Origin: Agrobacterium tumefaciens
GTDB lineage: Bacteria > Pseudomonadota > Alphaproteobacteria > Rhizobiales > Rhizobiaceae
Direction of reading: 5' to 3'
NCBI RefSeq assembly: GCF_013318015.2
Contig: NZ_CP115844.1
Location: 100,531 to 164,530 of the forward strand
Length of the DNA: 64,000 nucleotides
Every line of letters starts with the position of its first letter. Position 1 is the first letter of the stretch. Below the pieces are notes generated by a model, which saw only the letters and a list, made by a program, of their open reading frames with translations, was not told the origin of the DNA and searched no databases. A program made the position numbers and the translations under genes. Below are positions 54,750 through 63,953 of the stretch, piece by piece.

Positions 54750-55856
54750 CTATTTCGATGTTTTGTGGTTGCGCAGTCCCATCGACCTCGATGAGCCACC
54801 CGCGCCCGAGCCATGCGAACCCATGGCGGCCTTTGCCGCCGTACCAGCCAATGCCGAACCACCCGCCCTCATGCCGGCGGAGGCCTGGCCCAAAAAGCCG
54901 GCGCCGGCTGCTTGCGCGGCACCTGCCGCTGCGACGCCAGCACCGACACCCGCCGCCGTCGATGCCGCAAAAGCCGTGACCTGTGCGCTGGATCTCATGG
55001 CTTCCATGCCGCTGCTGACCGACACGCCCTGTACGACGCCCTGGATGATATTCGGCACGTAGATCGCGATCATAAAGACGACGACCGACAGGCCCGCGAT
55101 GACAAGGCTCGCCAGCAGCTCTTCTCCAGTGTTTGCATCGTTGGAAAGGCCAATCAGGATCTCCGAGCCGATGCGCGCGATCATCACGAGCGCCATCAGC
55201 TTCATGCCCACCGAGAAGGCATAGATGAGATATTTGATCGCGAAATCCTTGGTGAAGCTCGACCCTCCGAGACCGAGCATGATCATGCCGGCGAGCAGGC
55301 CGACATACATCTCCACCAGCACCGAAACGAAAATCGCGGCCACCAGCGAGAAGGAGATCACCACGACAATCATGGCGATGATAATGCCGATCGCCATTGC
55401 GTTGTCTTCGAAAATGCCGAACTTGACCTTTTCCGACAGCGTGCTCGCCACCTTGATGCCGGCATTGAAGACATCGGCTGGCGAAGCCGTCCCGCCGTTC
55501 GCCCCCAGCTGAAACAGACTGTCGACGACAGCTTTCGCGAAGTCGGGTCCCTGCTGCAGGACAAACAGGAAAAAGCCGATGAAGATAATACGCCGTATCA
55601 GCTCTGCGACCCAGGTATCGAGCGATGGCGCTGCAATGGCGAGCCACACGGCGGCAATACCAAATTCTATTCCCGCCAGGATCCAGAACAGTGACCTCGC
55701 CGCATTCATGACGGTGTCTTGCCACCCTTGAGCGGCCGAGCGGACATTGTTTTCGAGGCTTGTAAGGATCGATCCATCCGCGGCCATGGCGGGTTCCACC
55801 ACGGCAAGTGCGACGATGGCGAGGGGCGTCAATCTCAAAATCAGTGCGGCACGCAT
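54750..55856 (-). CDS. trbL: TrbL, VirB6-like inner-membrane protein
   Basis: A 368-residue protein with a signal-like N-terminus, at least six hydrophobic helices between about 40 and 260, and a glycine-, alanine- and serine-rich C-terminal tail. These are the usual TrbL features. It forms the inner-membrane channel with TrbF and TrbE. Confidence 0.94.
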   Translation of the reverse strand: MRAALILRLTPLAIVALAVVEPAMAADGSILTSLENNVRSAAQGWQDTVMNAARSLFWILAGIEFGIAAVWLAIAAPSLDTWVAELIRRIIFIGFFLFVLQQGPDFAKAVVDSLFQLGANGGTASPADVFNAGIKVASTLSEKVKFGIFEDNAMAIGIIIAMIVVVISFSLVAAIFVSVLVEMYVGLLAGMIMLGLGGSSFTKDFAIKYLIYAFSVGMKLMALVMIARIGSEILIGLSNDANTGEELLASLVIAGLSVVVFMIAIYVPNIIQGVVQGVSVSSGMEAMRSSAQVTAFAASTAAGVGAGVAAAGAAQAAGAGFLGQASAGMRAGGSALAGTAAKAAMGSHGSGAGGSSRSMGLRNHKTSK

Positions 55857-55872
55857 GAGGACACCTTTCAGA

Positions 55873-56124
55873 TTACCAACGGGGGGCCATTTTCTGTCCG
55901 CCTGTCGTCGGATAATTGTCTGGGTTGGAGTTCATCAGTTTGCGCGTGCGCTCGGCCGCGGCTGCCCGCGCCGCCGCTTCCTCTTCCGCAAGCGCGACCT
56001 GTCTTGCGAGCAACGCCTTCATTTCCGGATCAGTGGCAGGGATCGCGACATAGGAAATCGCGCCGCCGACCACGGCGGATAGAAGGGCAACAAGGATGAC
56101 GATGGGAAGTTTCACCTGTACCAT
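55873..56124 (-). CDS. trbK: TrbK-position small membrane protein
   Basis: An 83-residue protein with one N-terminal hydrophobic helix and an alanine- and glutamate-rich coiled-coil-like segment. It stands at the trbK position, four bases after trbJ and 16 before trbL. TrbK of other plasmids is an entry-exclusion lipoprotein; no lipobox cysteine is visible here. Its last residues (TTGGQKMAPRW) closely resemble the end of TrbJ (TSGGQKMQPRW). Confidence 0.8.
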   Translation of the reverse strand: MVQVKLPIVILVALLSAVVGGAISYVAIPATDPEMKALLARQVALAEEEAAARAAAAERTRKLMNSNPDNYPTTGGQKMAPRW

Positions 56125-56128
56125 TCGA

Positions 56129-56917
56129 CTACCACCGCGGCTGCATTTTCTGACCGCCTGACGTCGACGGCGGTGTACTTGAGAAAAATGCCTCCCGTTT
56201 TTGCTGAGCAAGATCCTTGGCGGCCTGTTCGGACTGATACCATGTGCCCATCATCGTCGACTGCTGGGCGATGAGGCCGCGAAGTTTTTGCATCTGTTCG
56301 ACCTGTTGGCTGGCAATCGAGTGTCCGACCTGTAGCGCTTGCATCTGGCCGACGGCCGTTTGCGACTGCTCCTGCAGCTGCTTCATGGTGCTTTGTTCGG
56401 TATCGAACTGCTGCGCGGTCATTCCGGCCTGAGCCAGTGTGCCGCCGATCGTGTCACGATTGGTTTTCGACCACTGCCCATATTGCTCCGAGAAGTTCTG
56501 CCCGCCCTGGACGACGGAAGCGAACTCCTCGAAACTTGGGAAGCGCTGCTTCAGCACATCATCGAGGTTGCCCATCGAGAAGCCGATGCCCTGCCCCTGC
56601 TGGGTTAGCTGACGAAGCCGGTTGAGATCCTTCTCAGCCTGGCCCCAGATGTTGTCAGGCAGCTTTTCGAGGTTCTGCAGCATCGTCCTGTACTGGTCGA
56701 GCTGGTTCTGGATCTGCGTGACCTGGTGGGCGATCTGTTGCGCCTGATTGGCGATCTGTTCGACCCCCTGCCCCGACTGTTCAAGAAGCTGTGCATTGTT
56801 GAGAAGCTGCGTCCATTCGGTCGCACCACCCGTCGCAGCGCCGGCGAAGACGGCGCTGGGGCTCACAGTGAGGACCAGACCGGCAAGAGCATTACGAAGC
56901 AAAGAGCGACGCAGCAT
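56129..56917 (-). CDS. trbJ: TrbJ, VirB5-like protein
   Basis: A 262-residue secreted protein: signal peptide ending near AVFAG, then long glutamine-rich helices (IANQAQQIAHQVTQIQNQLD). VirB5/TrbJ proteins sit at pilus tips. ATG 56917 has AGAGGA upstream and lies inside the end of trbE (26-base overlap). Long frames upstream of this ATG are only the other frame of trbE. Confidence 0.94.
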   Translation of the reverse strand: MLRRSLLRNALAGLVLTVSPSAVFAGAATGGATEWTQLLNNAQLLEQSGQGVEQIANQAQQIAHQVTQIQNQLDQYRTMLQNLEKLPDNIWGQAEKDLNRLRQLTQQGQGIGFSMGNLDDVLKQRFPSFEEFASVVQGGQNFSEQYGQWSKTNRDTIGGTLAQAGMTAQQFDTEQSTMKQLQEQSQTAVGQMQALQVGHSIASQQVEQMQKLRGLIAQQSTMMGTWYQSEQAAKDLAQQKREAFFSSTPPSTSGGQKMQPRW

Positions 56918-59330
56918 TTTCGATTCCTCTTGATTGAAGCCAATGGCGTGGCCATTCATCCGCGTAGTGATCGTAAAGTTCGCTGATGCGCTGGAGATCT
57001 TGCTTGCCGGAGACGCCAACGAAGGACAGGGTGATAGGACCAAGCCCCATTTCGAACAGGCGGCGGCCATCGGGAGAGACGACGTAATATTCACGCTTGG
57101 GCGTGGCAGTTGCGATGATCTCGATCTGGCGATCGTTGAAGCCGATCTTTTCGTAGAAATCGCGTGTCCCGATTTCACGCGCCGAACCGTTCGGCAAGCA
57201 GATTTTGGTCGGGCAGGATTCCTTGAGAACGTCCATGATGCCGGACTTGTCGGCATCCGAGATCGACTGGGTTGCGAGCACGACCGCACAATTGGCCCGA
57301 CGAAGGGTTTTCAGCCATTCGCGGATCTTGTCGCGGAATGCCGGATGGCCGAGCATGATCCATGCTTCGTCGAGAATGATAAGGCTGGGTGAACCGGTCA
57401 GGCGCTTTTCGATGCGCCGGAACAGATAAAGCAGAACCGGGACGAGGTTGCGCTCGCCCATGTTCATCAGCTCGTCAATTTCGAAGGTCTGGAAATTGGA
57501 GAGCTTGAGATTGTCGCGCTCAGCATCGAGCAGATGGCCCATGGGACCGTCGACCGTGTAGTGTCGCAGCGCCTCCTTGATCGATTTCATCTGCACGCCC
57601 GACACGAAGTCCGAGATAGACCGACGTTCCGAGTTCGAGATGAGATCGATCTGGTGCGCGATCGCGTTGCGATGGTCAGGTGTCATCGCCTCGCCAGACA
57701 TGACGATGAGCGTTTCGAGCCATTCCGCTGCCCACGCTTTGTCGGCGTCCGTATCGAGATCCTGTAAAGGGCAGAATGCGAGGTTGTCGCTTGCACCGAC
57801 ATCGTAGAAATCGCCGCCGACGGCACGGGTGAGCGGGTACATGGACCGGCCCTTGTCGAAGGCGAAAAGCTGGCTGTTCTGATATCGCCGAAACTGCGCT
57901 GCGATCAGCGCCAACAGCGTCGATTTGCCCGAGCCGGTCGGCCCGAAAATCAATGTGTGTCCGATGTCGCCGACATGCAGGTTGAGCCGGAACGGCGTCG
58001 AGCCGGAGGCCACCAGCATGAGCGGCGGGGAGTTCTCCGGATAGAAGGGATTTGGATTGACCGGCTCCCCGGACCAGACAGAATTGAGCGGTATCATGTC
58101 CGCCAGATTGCGTGTGTGGATCAGCGGTTCGCGGATATTGGCGTACCAATTCCCTGGCAGACTGCCCAGAAAAGCCTCGGTCGCGTTGAGGGTTTCGATA
58201 CGGGCGCCGAAGCCTTCCGACTGGATGAGACGGCGGACACTTTCGGCCTGGCGGCGCAGCTTGGCATCATCGTCGCCGAACATGACGATGACCGGCGTGT
58301 AGTAGCCGTAAGCAACCAGGCCGGAATTTGCCGCTGCAATGGCGTCTTCGGCCTCGCCGACCATCTGAAGCGCGTCCTGGTTCACCGAGCCACTGTTCGT
58401 CTTGAACAGCTGATCGGTGAAGGGGCGCACCTTCTGGATCCACTTCTTGCGGGTACGCTCCAGCCGCTGGGTGGCCTCGATCTCGTCCATGAACATGAAG
58501 CGCGAGGACCACCGATAGGTCAGCGGCATAAGATCGAGGACGTTCAAAATCCCAGGCCAGCTTTCAGCTGGAAAGCCGTCGATCGCCACGACCTGGCAGA
58601 AGCGGCCGTCGACCATGGGCGACAGGCCGTGGTGAAACTCGGCGGTTGCCAGAAAATCGAGATACATCGGGATTTCCGGGAGCCGCACCGGATGGTTTTC
58701 GCCCACGAGGCAGAACCGGACGAACTGGAAAAGCTCGTCGTATCTGGCGACACGATAGCCGCCGCGGTCGGGCACTTCCTGTGTAACCATGCGGCGGATC
58801 GAAACCACGTTCTGCATGTATTGCTCGAACTCGCGGATCGATGTTTTGAAATGTTCAAGAATTCGATCGGCATTGCTCGTGGTGCGAGACTCCGGGTCCG
58901 CATAGATGTATCTGACCAGTCCGGATTTGCGCGTGTCCGGTTCGCGGTAAGTGAGGATGATGGCGTGCTGGCTCTCGAAATGACCCTCAGTGGCTTCGAA
59001 CCGCTGGCGACGCTCATCGTCGATCAGCTGGCTCACCCTGTCTGGAAAATGAGAGTGATCCTTTGTCGGATATTCGGTCGTGGGCACGCGCACTGCTTCG
59101 ACCTGGATCATCCAGCCCGTGCCAAGGCGCGCGAGAACAGCGTTGATGGCACGCGAAACTTCGTTGCGCTCAAAGTCGGTGGAGCTTTCGCTGTCGGGGC
59201 CGGCAAAATACCAGCCCGCCATAAGCGAGCCGTCCTTAAGAAGCATGATGCCGTTATCAACCAGACCAGCATACGGCATGAGGTCGGAGAAAGACGCGCC
59301 CGTGTGGCGAAATTTCTTGAGTGAAACCAT
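56892..59330 (-). CDS. trbE: TrbE, VirB4-like ATPase
   Basis: An 812-residue ATPase. Walker A FGPTGSGKSTLLALI lies near residue 463 and Walker B LIILDEAWIML near 645; the length is normal. It powers pilus assembly and substrate transfer at the inner membrane. GGAGGAA precedes the ATG, and trbD ends four bases upstream. Confidence 0.97.
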   Translation of the reverse strand: MVSLKKFRHTGASFSDLMPYAGLVDNGIMLLKDGSLMAGWYFAGPDSESSTDFERNEVSRAINAVLARLGTGWMIQVEAVRVPTTEYPTKDHSHFPDRVSQLIDDERRQRFEATEGHFESQHAIILTYREPDTRKSGLVRYIYADPESRTTSNADRILEHFKTSIREFEQYMQNVVSIRRMVTQEVPDRGGYRVARYDELFQFVRFCLVGENHPVRLPEIPMYLDFLATAEFHHGLSPMVDGRFCQVVAIDGFPAESWPGILNVLDLMPLTYRWSSRFMFMDEIEATQRLERTRKKWIQKVRPFTDQLFKTNSGSVNQDALQMVGEAEDAIAAANSGLVAYGYYTPVIVMFGDDDAKLRRQAESVRRLIQSEGFGARIETLNATEAFLGSLPGNWYANIREPLIHTRNLADMIPLNSVWSGEPVNPNPFYPENSPPLMLVASGSTPFRLNLHVGDIGHTLIFGPTGSGKSTLLALIAAQFRRYQNSQLFAFDKGRSMYPLTRAVGGDFYDVGASDNLAFCPLQDLDTDADKAWAAEWLETLIVMSGEAMTPDHRNAIAHQIDLISNSERRSISDFVSGVQMKSIKEALRHYTVDGPMGHLLDAERDNLKLSNFQTFEIDELMNMGERNLVPVLLYLFRRIEKRLTGSPSLIILDEAWIMLGHPAFRDKIREWLKTLRRANCAVVLATQSISDADKSGIMDVLKESCPTKICLPNGSAREIGTRDFYEKIGFNDRQIEIIATATPKREYYVVSPDGRRLFEMGLGPITLSFVGVSGKQDLQRISELYDHYADEWPRHWLQSRGIENAASLFAS

Positions 59331-59333
59331 CGC

Positions 59334-59633
59334 TCAGTATTTCCTCCATGGGCTGGAGGTTGGCCGGTAGTGGGAGCGGTATCTCATGTGCCGGAGATAG
59401 ACCCGCCGCATAAGGGGATCTGCCTTCGCCATCATGCGCAGCAGGCCAACGACGACAACCCAGATGGTGAACCCGACTGCGGCGGAAACCATCGTCAGGA
59501 CGACGAAGATGAGAATGACAGCAGTCAGCCCGGTCATCAGGACCAGCTCGCGGTCAGCCCCAAACAGAAGGGTCGGCCGTGAGAGAGCTCGATGGATTCG
59601 CACCCTGTCCAAACGGCCCGTCCCTTCAGCCAT
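59334..59633 (-). CDS. trbD: TrbD, VirB3-like protein
   Basis: A 99-residue protein with two adjacent hydrophobic helices (about 28-70) after a short N-terminus containing [18 protein letters not shown], typical of VirB3/TrbD. It overlaps the end of trbC by eight bases. It anchors with the TrbE ATPase in the inner membrane. Confidence 0.94.
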   Translation of the reverse strand: MAEGTGRLDRVRIHRALSRPTLLFGADRELVLMTGLTAVILIFVVLTMVSAAVGFTIWVVVVGLLRMMAKADPLMRRVYLRHMRYRSHYRPTSSPWRKY

Positions 59634-59991
59634 GCGCCCTGTCCAGCGTCACGCCTAGCGTTGCCTCGAGAGGGACACCAATCGAGGCCCCTCCCCCGCC
59701 GAACAGGCCGACAACCTGTGTCGCGCCAAGAAGGATACCGCAGACCAGAACGACGTAGGCGAGACGACGCGCGAAGTCGTTGATCTCTCCTCCAAAGATG
59801 AGCATGCCACCTGCGACCGCGACTGCGATCAGGGCGATTGCCATGGCGACGGGGCCGGTGATGGACTGCTGGATCTGTTGAAGCGGTCCCTCCCATGGCA
59901 GGCCGCCCCCTCCCCCGGCAGCAAAGGCCGGTTCGATTATCATCATCGAGATAGCTGCAAGGCCGAGAAATGTAAGCAATCTACGCGACAT
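59626..59991 (-). CDS. trbC: TrbC, prepilin (VirB2-like)
   Basis: A 121-residue protein with a signal peptide ending near AFAAGG and two hydrophobic helices (about 45-95), the pattern of conjugative pilins. Its C-terminus extends about 25 residues past the last helix and may be removed on cyclisation. ATG 59991 overlaps the end of trbB by 11 bases. Confidence 0.94.
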   Translation of the reverse strand: MSRRLLTFLGLAAISMMIIEPAFAAGGGGGLPWEGPLQQIQQSITGPVAMAIALIAVAVAGGMLIFGGEINDFARRLAYVVLVCGILLGATQVVGLFGGGGASIGVPLEATLGVTLDRAHG

Positions 59992-60973
59992 GGAGTTTTC
60001 CCTGATTGTCTGAGTTGGAATTACCAACCGGGGTGATTTGATATGCGCCGTTCCGGAACCCATCGACCCTGAGAATCTCGCGAACGATGCGCCCTTTGGG
60101 GGTGCGTTCGATGGAGACGATCAGATCGACCGCTTCCCCGATGACTTCGGGCATAGGCTGGGAACTCACTTCCGCGACGAGCTGTTCGAGACGCGCAAGG
60201 GCGGCTTTGGCATTGTTCGCATGTACCGTCGCGATACCGCCCGGATGTCCGGTGTTCCATGCTTTGAGGAGCGTAAGTGCTGCCCCATCGCGAACTTCGC
60301 CAACGATAATACGGTCCGGCCGCAAGCGCATCGTCGACTTCAAGAGCCGGTTCATATCGACGGTATCGGTGGTGTGAAGGATGACGTGATTTTCCGCCGC
60401 GCACTGGATTTCGGCGGTGTCTTCCAGAATGACCAGGCGGTGTTCGGGCGTGACTTCGACAAATTCGCGAAGAATGGCGTTCGTCAGTGTGGTCTTGCCG
60501 GTCCCCGTGCCACCAGAGATCACGATGTTCAGACGCTGGGCAATGGCGTCTCGGATGACGGCGACCTGCGCCGTGGTGAGAATGCCATCCTCCACATAGC
60601 GATCGAGCGATATCAGGACCGATGCTCGCTTGCGGATGGTGAACATCGGCGCCGGCGCAGCGGGTGGTAGAAGTCCCTCAAACCGATGTCCTCCAAGGGG
60701 AAGTTCGCCCGAGATAATGGGTCGCTCGCGGTTGATCTCGGTGCTGAGTGCATGGGCCACGCGGCCAATCACGGCTTCCGCGTCATGGGCAATCATGGTG
60801 CCGGCATGCCTGATTCCCTCTCCGATACGCTCGATGAATAACTTGCCGTCCGGATTGAGCATGACCTCGACCACAGCCAAGTCATTCAGGGCCGCAACAA
60901 TGACATCGCCAAGGGCGTCTCGGAGATTGGCGATCAACCGCCTTTCGGATTCACCAGAGCGACTTGGATGCAC
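59981..60973 (-). CDS. trbB: TrbB, VirB11-like secretion ATPase
   Basis: About 330 residues. [17 protein letters not shown] (Walker A, near residue 155), [10 protein letters not shown] (Asp box), [16 protein letters not shown] (Walker B) and [12 protein letters not shown] (His box) are all in place. It forms a hexameric cytoplasmic ATPase. GTG 60973 has AAGGTGG upstream and is preferred to a TTG twelve codons earlier. It is the first gene of the trb unit; in Ti plasmids traI precedes it, but not here. Confidence 0.95.
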   Translation of the reverse strand: MHPSRSGESERRLIANLRDALGDVIVAALNDLAVVEVMLNPDGKLFIERIGEGIRHAGTMIAHDAEAVIGRVAHALSTEINRERPIISGELPLGGHRFEGLLPPAAPAPMFTIRKRASVLISLDRYVEDGILTTAQVAVIRDAIAQRLNIVISGGTGTGKTTLTNAILREFVEVTPEHRLVILEDTAEIQCAAENHVILHTTDTVDMNRLLKSTMRLRPDRIIVGEVRDGAALTLLKAWNTGHPGGIATVHANNAKAALARLEQLVAEVSSQPMPEVIGEAVDLIVSIERTPKGRIVREILRVDGFRNGAYQITPVGNSNSDNQGKLHVA

Positions 60974-61366
60974 GGACCCACCTTTCGCGCCCTGCACCTT
61001 TGTAAACAATCAAACAGCACAGGGAACTCTTACGAGCACAACCGGAGAGAACTAATGTTCCCGGATTAGACGACGATAAATTGGCTGTCAATCACTTGAA
61101 ATGCTATAAAAAACAACGACATAAAAAATCTTCGTCGTTGGACAAAGGTTACTGCGGTCAAGGGCTCAGAACGCTGCGGCCGAAAATCAACCGCAACCAG
61201 GGATACATAAAATTTGATCGAGAAAGCTATCCTCTCATATTGAGCTCTCTACGGTCCGTCTCTCATAGTGTACTGGCTGGATCACGGGAGGGCCTTACAG
61301 TATCGTGGGCTTGAACCAACGTCACTGGCCGGGCGTTATTTGTCGATTTCGACGAGGAGGACGCGG
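60974..61366. other. Divergent control region between trbB and the traM-like gene
   Basis: This 393-base spacer must carry the promoters of both units. It has an AT-rich centre and one inverted repeat, CAACGAC (61114-61120) with GTCGTTG (61134-61140). I see no copy of the 62453 lux-box-like dyad and no Ti-type tra box. Confidence 0.5.
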
Positions 61367-61612
61367 TTGAGTCAGACCCAGCTGGAAGACGATGTCCTAC
61401 GGGCCATGGATAAGTATGCCGATCAGCTGGTCATGGTTGAGGCTCTGCAGGCTGCGTGCGATCGACAGGCGACCTGTGATTGTCCACCTGACGCCTGCCA
61501 ACGGCTCCTGGAAGCGCAACGCAAGATGTGCGAATTGAGGGGGATATTGTGTACCCTTCTCCAACGCCTTGGCTACACCCCCCAGCCCAGATGCGGGCCC
61601 TCCGAGCACTAA
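61367..61612 (+). CDS. traM: TraM-like quorum-sensing antiactivator
   Basis: An 81-residue helical protein from a TTG start with GAGGAGG seven bases upstream. The C-terminal part (LLEAQRKMCELRGILCTLLQ then RLGYTPQ) resembles the end of Agrobacterium TraM (EASIEMHAQMSALNTLLD then LGYIPK), as I remember it. TraM binds TraR and blocks transcription of transfer genes. Its place directly before the LuxR gene fits. Five cysteines in the last 45 residues are unusual for the family. Confidence 0.65.
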   Translation: MSQTQLEDDVLRAMDKYADQLVMVEALQAACDRQATCDCPPDACQRLLEAQRKMCELRGILCTLLQRLGYTPQPRCGPSEH

Positions 61613-61723
61613 TCGAACCAGTGCGAGCATCTCGAAAGTTGATGCACGTTAGAAGCTTTTAATGGCGCAGATTTGAGGTAAGAATGGCACGGGGAGTTGT
61701 GCGATGTAGGAAGGGAATTTGCG

Positions 61724-62446
61724 GTGAAAAATCAAGACATTTATGAATTCATGGAACGCTGCGACAATCAAAAGAGCGTCGATAATCTGTTTTCGGATTT
61801 TGGAACGGTCATCGCGAAACGCGGCTTTCATTCTTACATTTACACCGGGCTGCCAGCGGTGGGTGACGACGTTAAGCATTACGTTGTCAAAAATGCGTGG
61901 CCGCCGGGATGGACCGAGCAATTCGAGGGGCTTAACTACTTCGCCGATGATCCCGTCAGTCGATGGTCTCTTTCCCAGTCGAAACCGTTTACCTGGAAAA
62001 CCGCAAGACAAGAGACGAAGGCGACAACGCGCACCAAAGAGATCCAGCAGGAAGCGGACAGGTATCGCTTGTGCGATGGTATCGTTTTCCCGATGTTCGA
62101 CCCGAATTCCTGGCAATCGGTGATCTCACTTGCAACCGACGACAAGGGTGGATTGGCAAAAGAGAACATTGGCGACCTGTATCTTCTTTCTTCCTATTGC
62201 GCGATGACCGCAAACAGTCTGCTTCGACGTGCTGAACAGGCGGAACATCGATTAACGGCCCGCGAGAAAGAAATTCTGCAATGGGTTTCTCGTGGGAAAA
62301 CGGATTCGGAAATCGCGATCATCCTCCGTATGAGCGCAGGCTCCGTGACCCAGAGGCTCATCCGAATTCGACAAATTCTGGATGTCACGAACAGACCGCA
62401 GACTGTTTCGCAAGCGATTCGGCTTGGCCTTATCAATGCAGATTAG
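61724..62446 (+). CDS. LuxR-family quorum-sensing regulator (TraR-like role)
   Basis: A 240-residue protein. The N-terminal autoinducer-binding domain has WTEQFEGLNYFADDPV with the conserved tryptophan, tyrosine and aspartate; the C-terminal helix-turn-helix has LTAREKEILQWVSRGKTD and MSAGSVTQRLIRIRQIL. GTG 61724 has AGGAAGGG upstream. It is followed by a lux-box-like dyad and luxI, and probably controls luxI and the trb genes, held in check by the TraM-like protein upstream. Confidence 0.92.
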   Translation: MKNQDIYEFMERCDNQKSVDNLFSDFGTVIAKRGFHSYIYTGLPAVGDDVKHYVVKNAWPPGWTEQFEGLNYFADDPVSRWSLSQSKPFTWKTARQETKATTRTKEIQQEADRYRLCDGIVFPMFDPNSWQSVISLATDDKGGLAKENIGDLYLLSSYCAMTANSLLRRAEQAEHRLTAREKEILQWVSRGKTDSEIAIILRMSAGSVTQRLIRIRQILDVTNRPQTVSQAIRLGLINAD

Positions 62447-62452
62447 CTTGTC

Positions 62453-62472
62453 AAGATAAGGAACCTTATCTT
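62453..62472. promoter_or_regulatory. Lux-box-like inverted repeat before luxI
   Basis: Perfect nine-base arms AAGATAAGG and CCTTATCTT around a central AA, 20 bases in all, the length of a lux box. It starts seven bases after the luxR stop and ends 53 bases before the luxI ATG. A terminator is less likely because only a short T run follows. Confidence 0.6.
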
Positions 62473-62525
62473 TCGCGAATCCAGCAGGCATCTAGAGTTG
62501 CGTCATCAATCATGAGGACGCGCAG

Positions 62526-63194
62526 ATGTTGGTTCATGTCATTACTTCTTCAAATAGCGCTTTGTATGCGAACGAACTGAACGAACTGTTCCGAATTCGC
62601 CACAAGATTTATGTAGAAGAAAAGCGATGGCGGGAGCCATCGCCTGACGGGATGGAACGTGACCAGTTCGATACCGAGCATGCTGTTCATCTCGTAGGAA
62701 TCCAGGACGGGCGGATCATTGCGGGCTCAAGGCTTGTGCCGACCACGCAACCACACCTCCTCAGCGAGGTGTTCCCTCACCTTTGCACCCGCCCCGGCGT
62801 TCTTCGCCACGAACGTGTCGCTGAGTGGACCCGCGGCTTCGTTATCCCTGAATTTCGCGAAAAAGCCGGTGTGACAGTCAAGGCGCAGTTTTGCGCAGCC
62901 GTCATGGAATATTGCTTGAACCAGGGCATTGAGCAGATCGGCGGAATTCAGGAGATCTATTGGTTGCCCCTGTGGAAGCGGTTTGGTTGGCGGGTCACTG
63001 TGATCGGGGATGCTGCCGAAATCGACGGCGTCCTGTGTGTACCCGCATATTTCGAAGTCTCAGTCGAGGCCTTCGAAGGAGTTAAAAAGCGGGCCGTATT
63101 ATCCCGAAGCAACCTCATCGAACGCGGCAACATTGTACCGTTCGTCCCGGTGCAGGCTCCCGCTTTTGACGCCTCGATACTTTCAACTTTTTAG
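62526..63194 (+). CDS. Acyl-homoserine-lactone synthase (LuxI family)
   Basis: A 222-residue protein with the LuxI invariant positions: R in FRIRHKIYVEEKRW, D and E in FDTEHAVHLV, R in GSRLVPTTQ, and E and R in EWTRGFV. It makes an N-acyl-homoserine lactone from S-adenosylmethionine and an acyl carrier. It stands 79 bases after the LuxR gene in the same direction. In Ti plasmids the synthase gene traI opens the trb operon; here it is separate and on the opposite strand. Confidence 0.95.
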   Translation: MLVHVITSSNSALYANELNELFRIRHKIYVEEKRWREPSPDGMERDQFDTEHAVHLVGIQDGRIIAGSRLVPTTQPHLLSEVFPHLCTRPGVLRHERVAEWTRGFVIPEFREKAGVTVKAQFCAAVMEYCLNQGIEQIGGIQEIYWLPLWKRFGWRVTVIGDAAEIDGVLCVPAYFEVSVEAFEGVKKRAVLSRSNLIERGNIVPFVPVQAPAFDASILSTF

Positions 63195-63265
63195 CTCTGG
63201 AATGTGGAGACCCCTCCCCTGCCCTTCAAAGGGTAGGTATTATCGATACGACGGAACCGCGAGCA

Positions 63266-63706
63266 ATGGATACAGCAGTCAAAAGGACACATCTGGGCGT
63301 CAGAGGCGGTCTGCAGGAAGCATTCGATCTGATCCTGAAGGGCCGCGGAAGAAGCGATACGCCCGGCAAGTCCCTGAAGTGCATAGGGCTATTCACAGTC
63401 ATTCTTCGCCTCCGGGCGCTTGATGAGACAGTGACCAGACAGACCCTTGCCCGAGAAACAGGCTTGACGGAGAATGCGATTGCTCCTCACGTCCGCTATC
63501 TGGAATCGCTTGGTCTTGTGACGATGACACTGGCTCGAGCTCAAAACTCAATAGCGAGAGAATTTCACATCAATGCGGAAGACGCCTTGATTGAATACAC
63601 TCGCAAGGCGATCGCGAAAAACCGACACCGAGCATTTGCCAAACATGGAAACCCATCGAACGAACATAGGGAAAAATTTCCTCAGGACGTTCAGCACCAC
63701 AGTTGA
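63266..63706 (+). CDS. Winged-helix transcriptional regulator
   Basis: A 146-residue protein. The middle (about 50-110) is a winged helix with VTRQTLARETGLTENAIAPHVRYLESLGLV, like MarR or related regulators; the basic N- and C-terminal parts are not recognisable. It follows luxI in the same direction by 71 bases and may act on the quorum-sensing or replication genes. No ligand domain is visible. Confidence 0.7.
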   Translation: MDTAVKRTHLGVRGGLQEAFDLILKGRGRSDTPGKSLKCIGLFTVILRLRALDETVTRQTLARETGLTENAIAPHVRYLESLGLVTMTLARAQNSIAREFHINAEDALIEYTRKAIAKNRHRAFAKHGNPSNEHREKFPQDVQHHS

Positions 63707-63846
63707 CGCGGCACTAGAAAGGCAGCGGTGTGAGCCACGATGCGACCTCGACGTTCGATTGTGGTGGCTGGTCTAGGGGGCGCAGTTCGACCGATTCTCT
63801 CTGATCGCTGTTTTTCAAGCGGGAACCCGAAGGGGCTGCAAAACCC

Positions 63847-63862
63847 GTTGTCAGCTGACAAT
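63847..63862. other. parS-like centromere palindrome
   Basis: The bases GTTGTCAGCTGACAAT contain a perfect 14-base palindrome and fit 15 of 16 positions of the repABC parS consensus GTTnnCnGCnGnnAAC (last base T, not C). It lies just before what may be the start of a replication or partition gene at 63954. A second dyad, GGTTAA-N6-TTAACC, is at 63909-63926. Confidence 0.6.
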
Positions 63863-63953
63863 TCCGTTAAGTAGTTGGAGTCAAATGATTTTCCGGTGTG
63901 ATAAAAAGGGTTAATACACGTTAACCAAAAACAACTTGACCCAAAGGTGCGCT

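Noticed and set aside
54813..55694. A 293-codon plus-strand frame opposite trbL
   Set aside because: Low-complexity Arg/His/Asp-rich product, with no start signal and full overlap with trbL.
57957..59324. A 455-codon plus-strand frame opposite trbE
   Set aside because: TrbE has all family motifs along its full length; the opposite frame is a codon-bias shadow rich in His, Asp and Glu.
51395..60973. VirB T-DNA transfer system
   Set aside because: Gene order B-C-D-E-J-K-L-F-G-H-I and the individual sequences match trb conjugation systems; no virB1, virD or virA/G genes are present.
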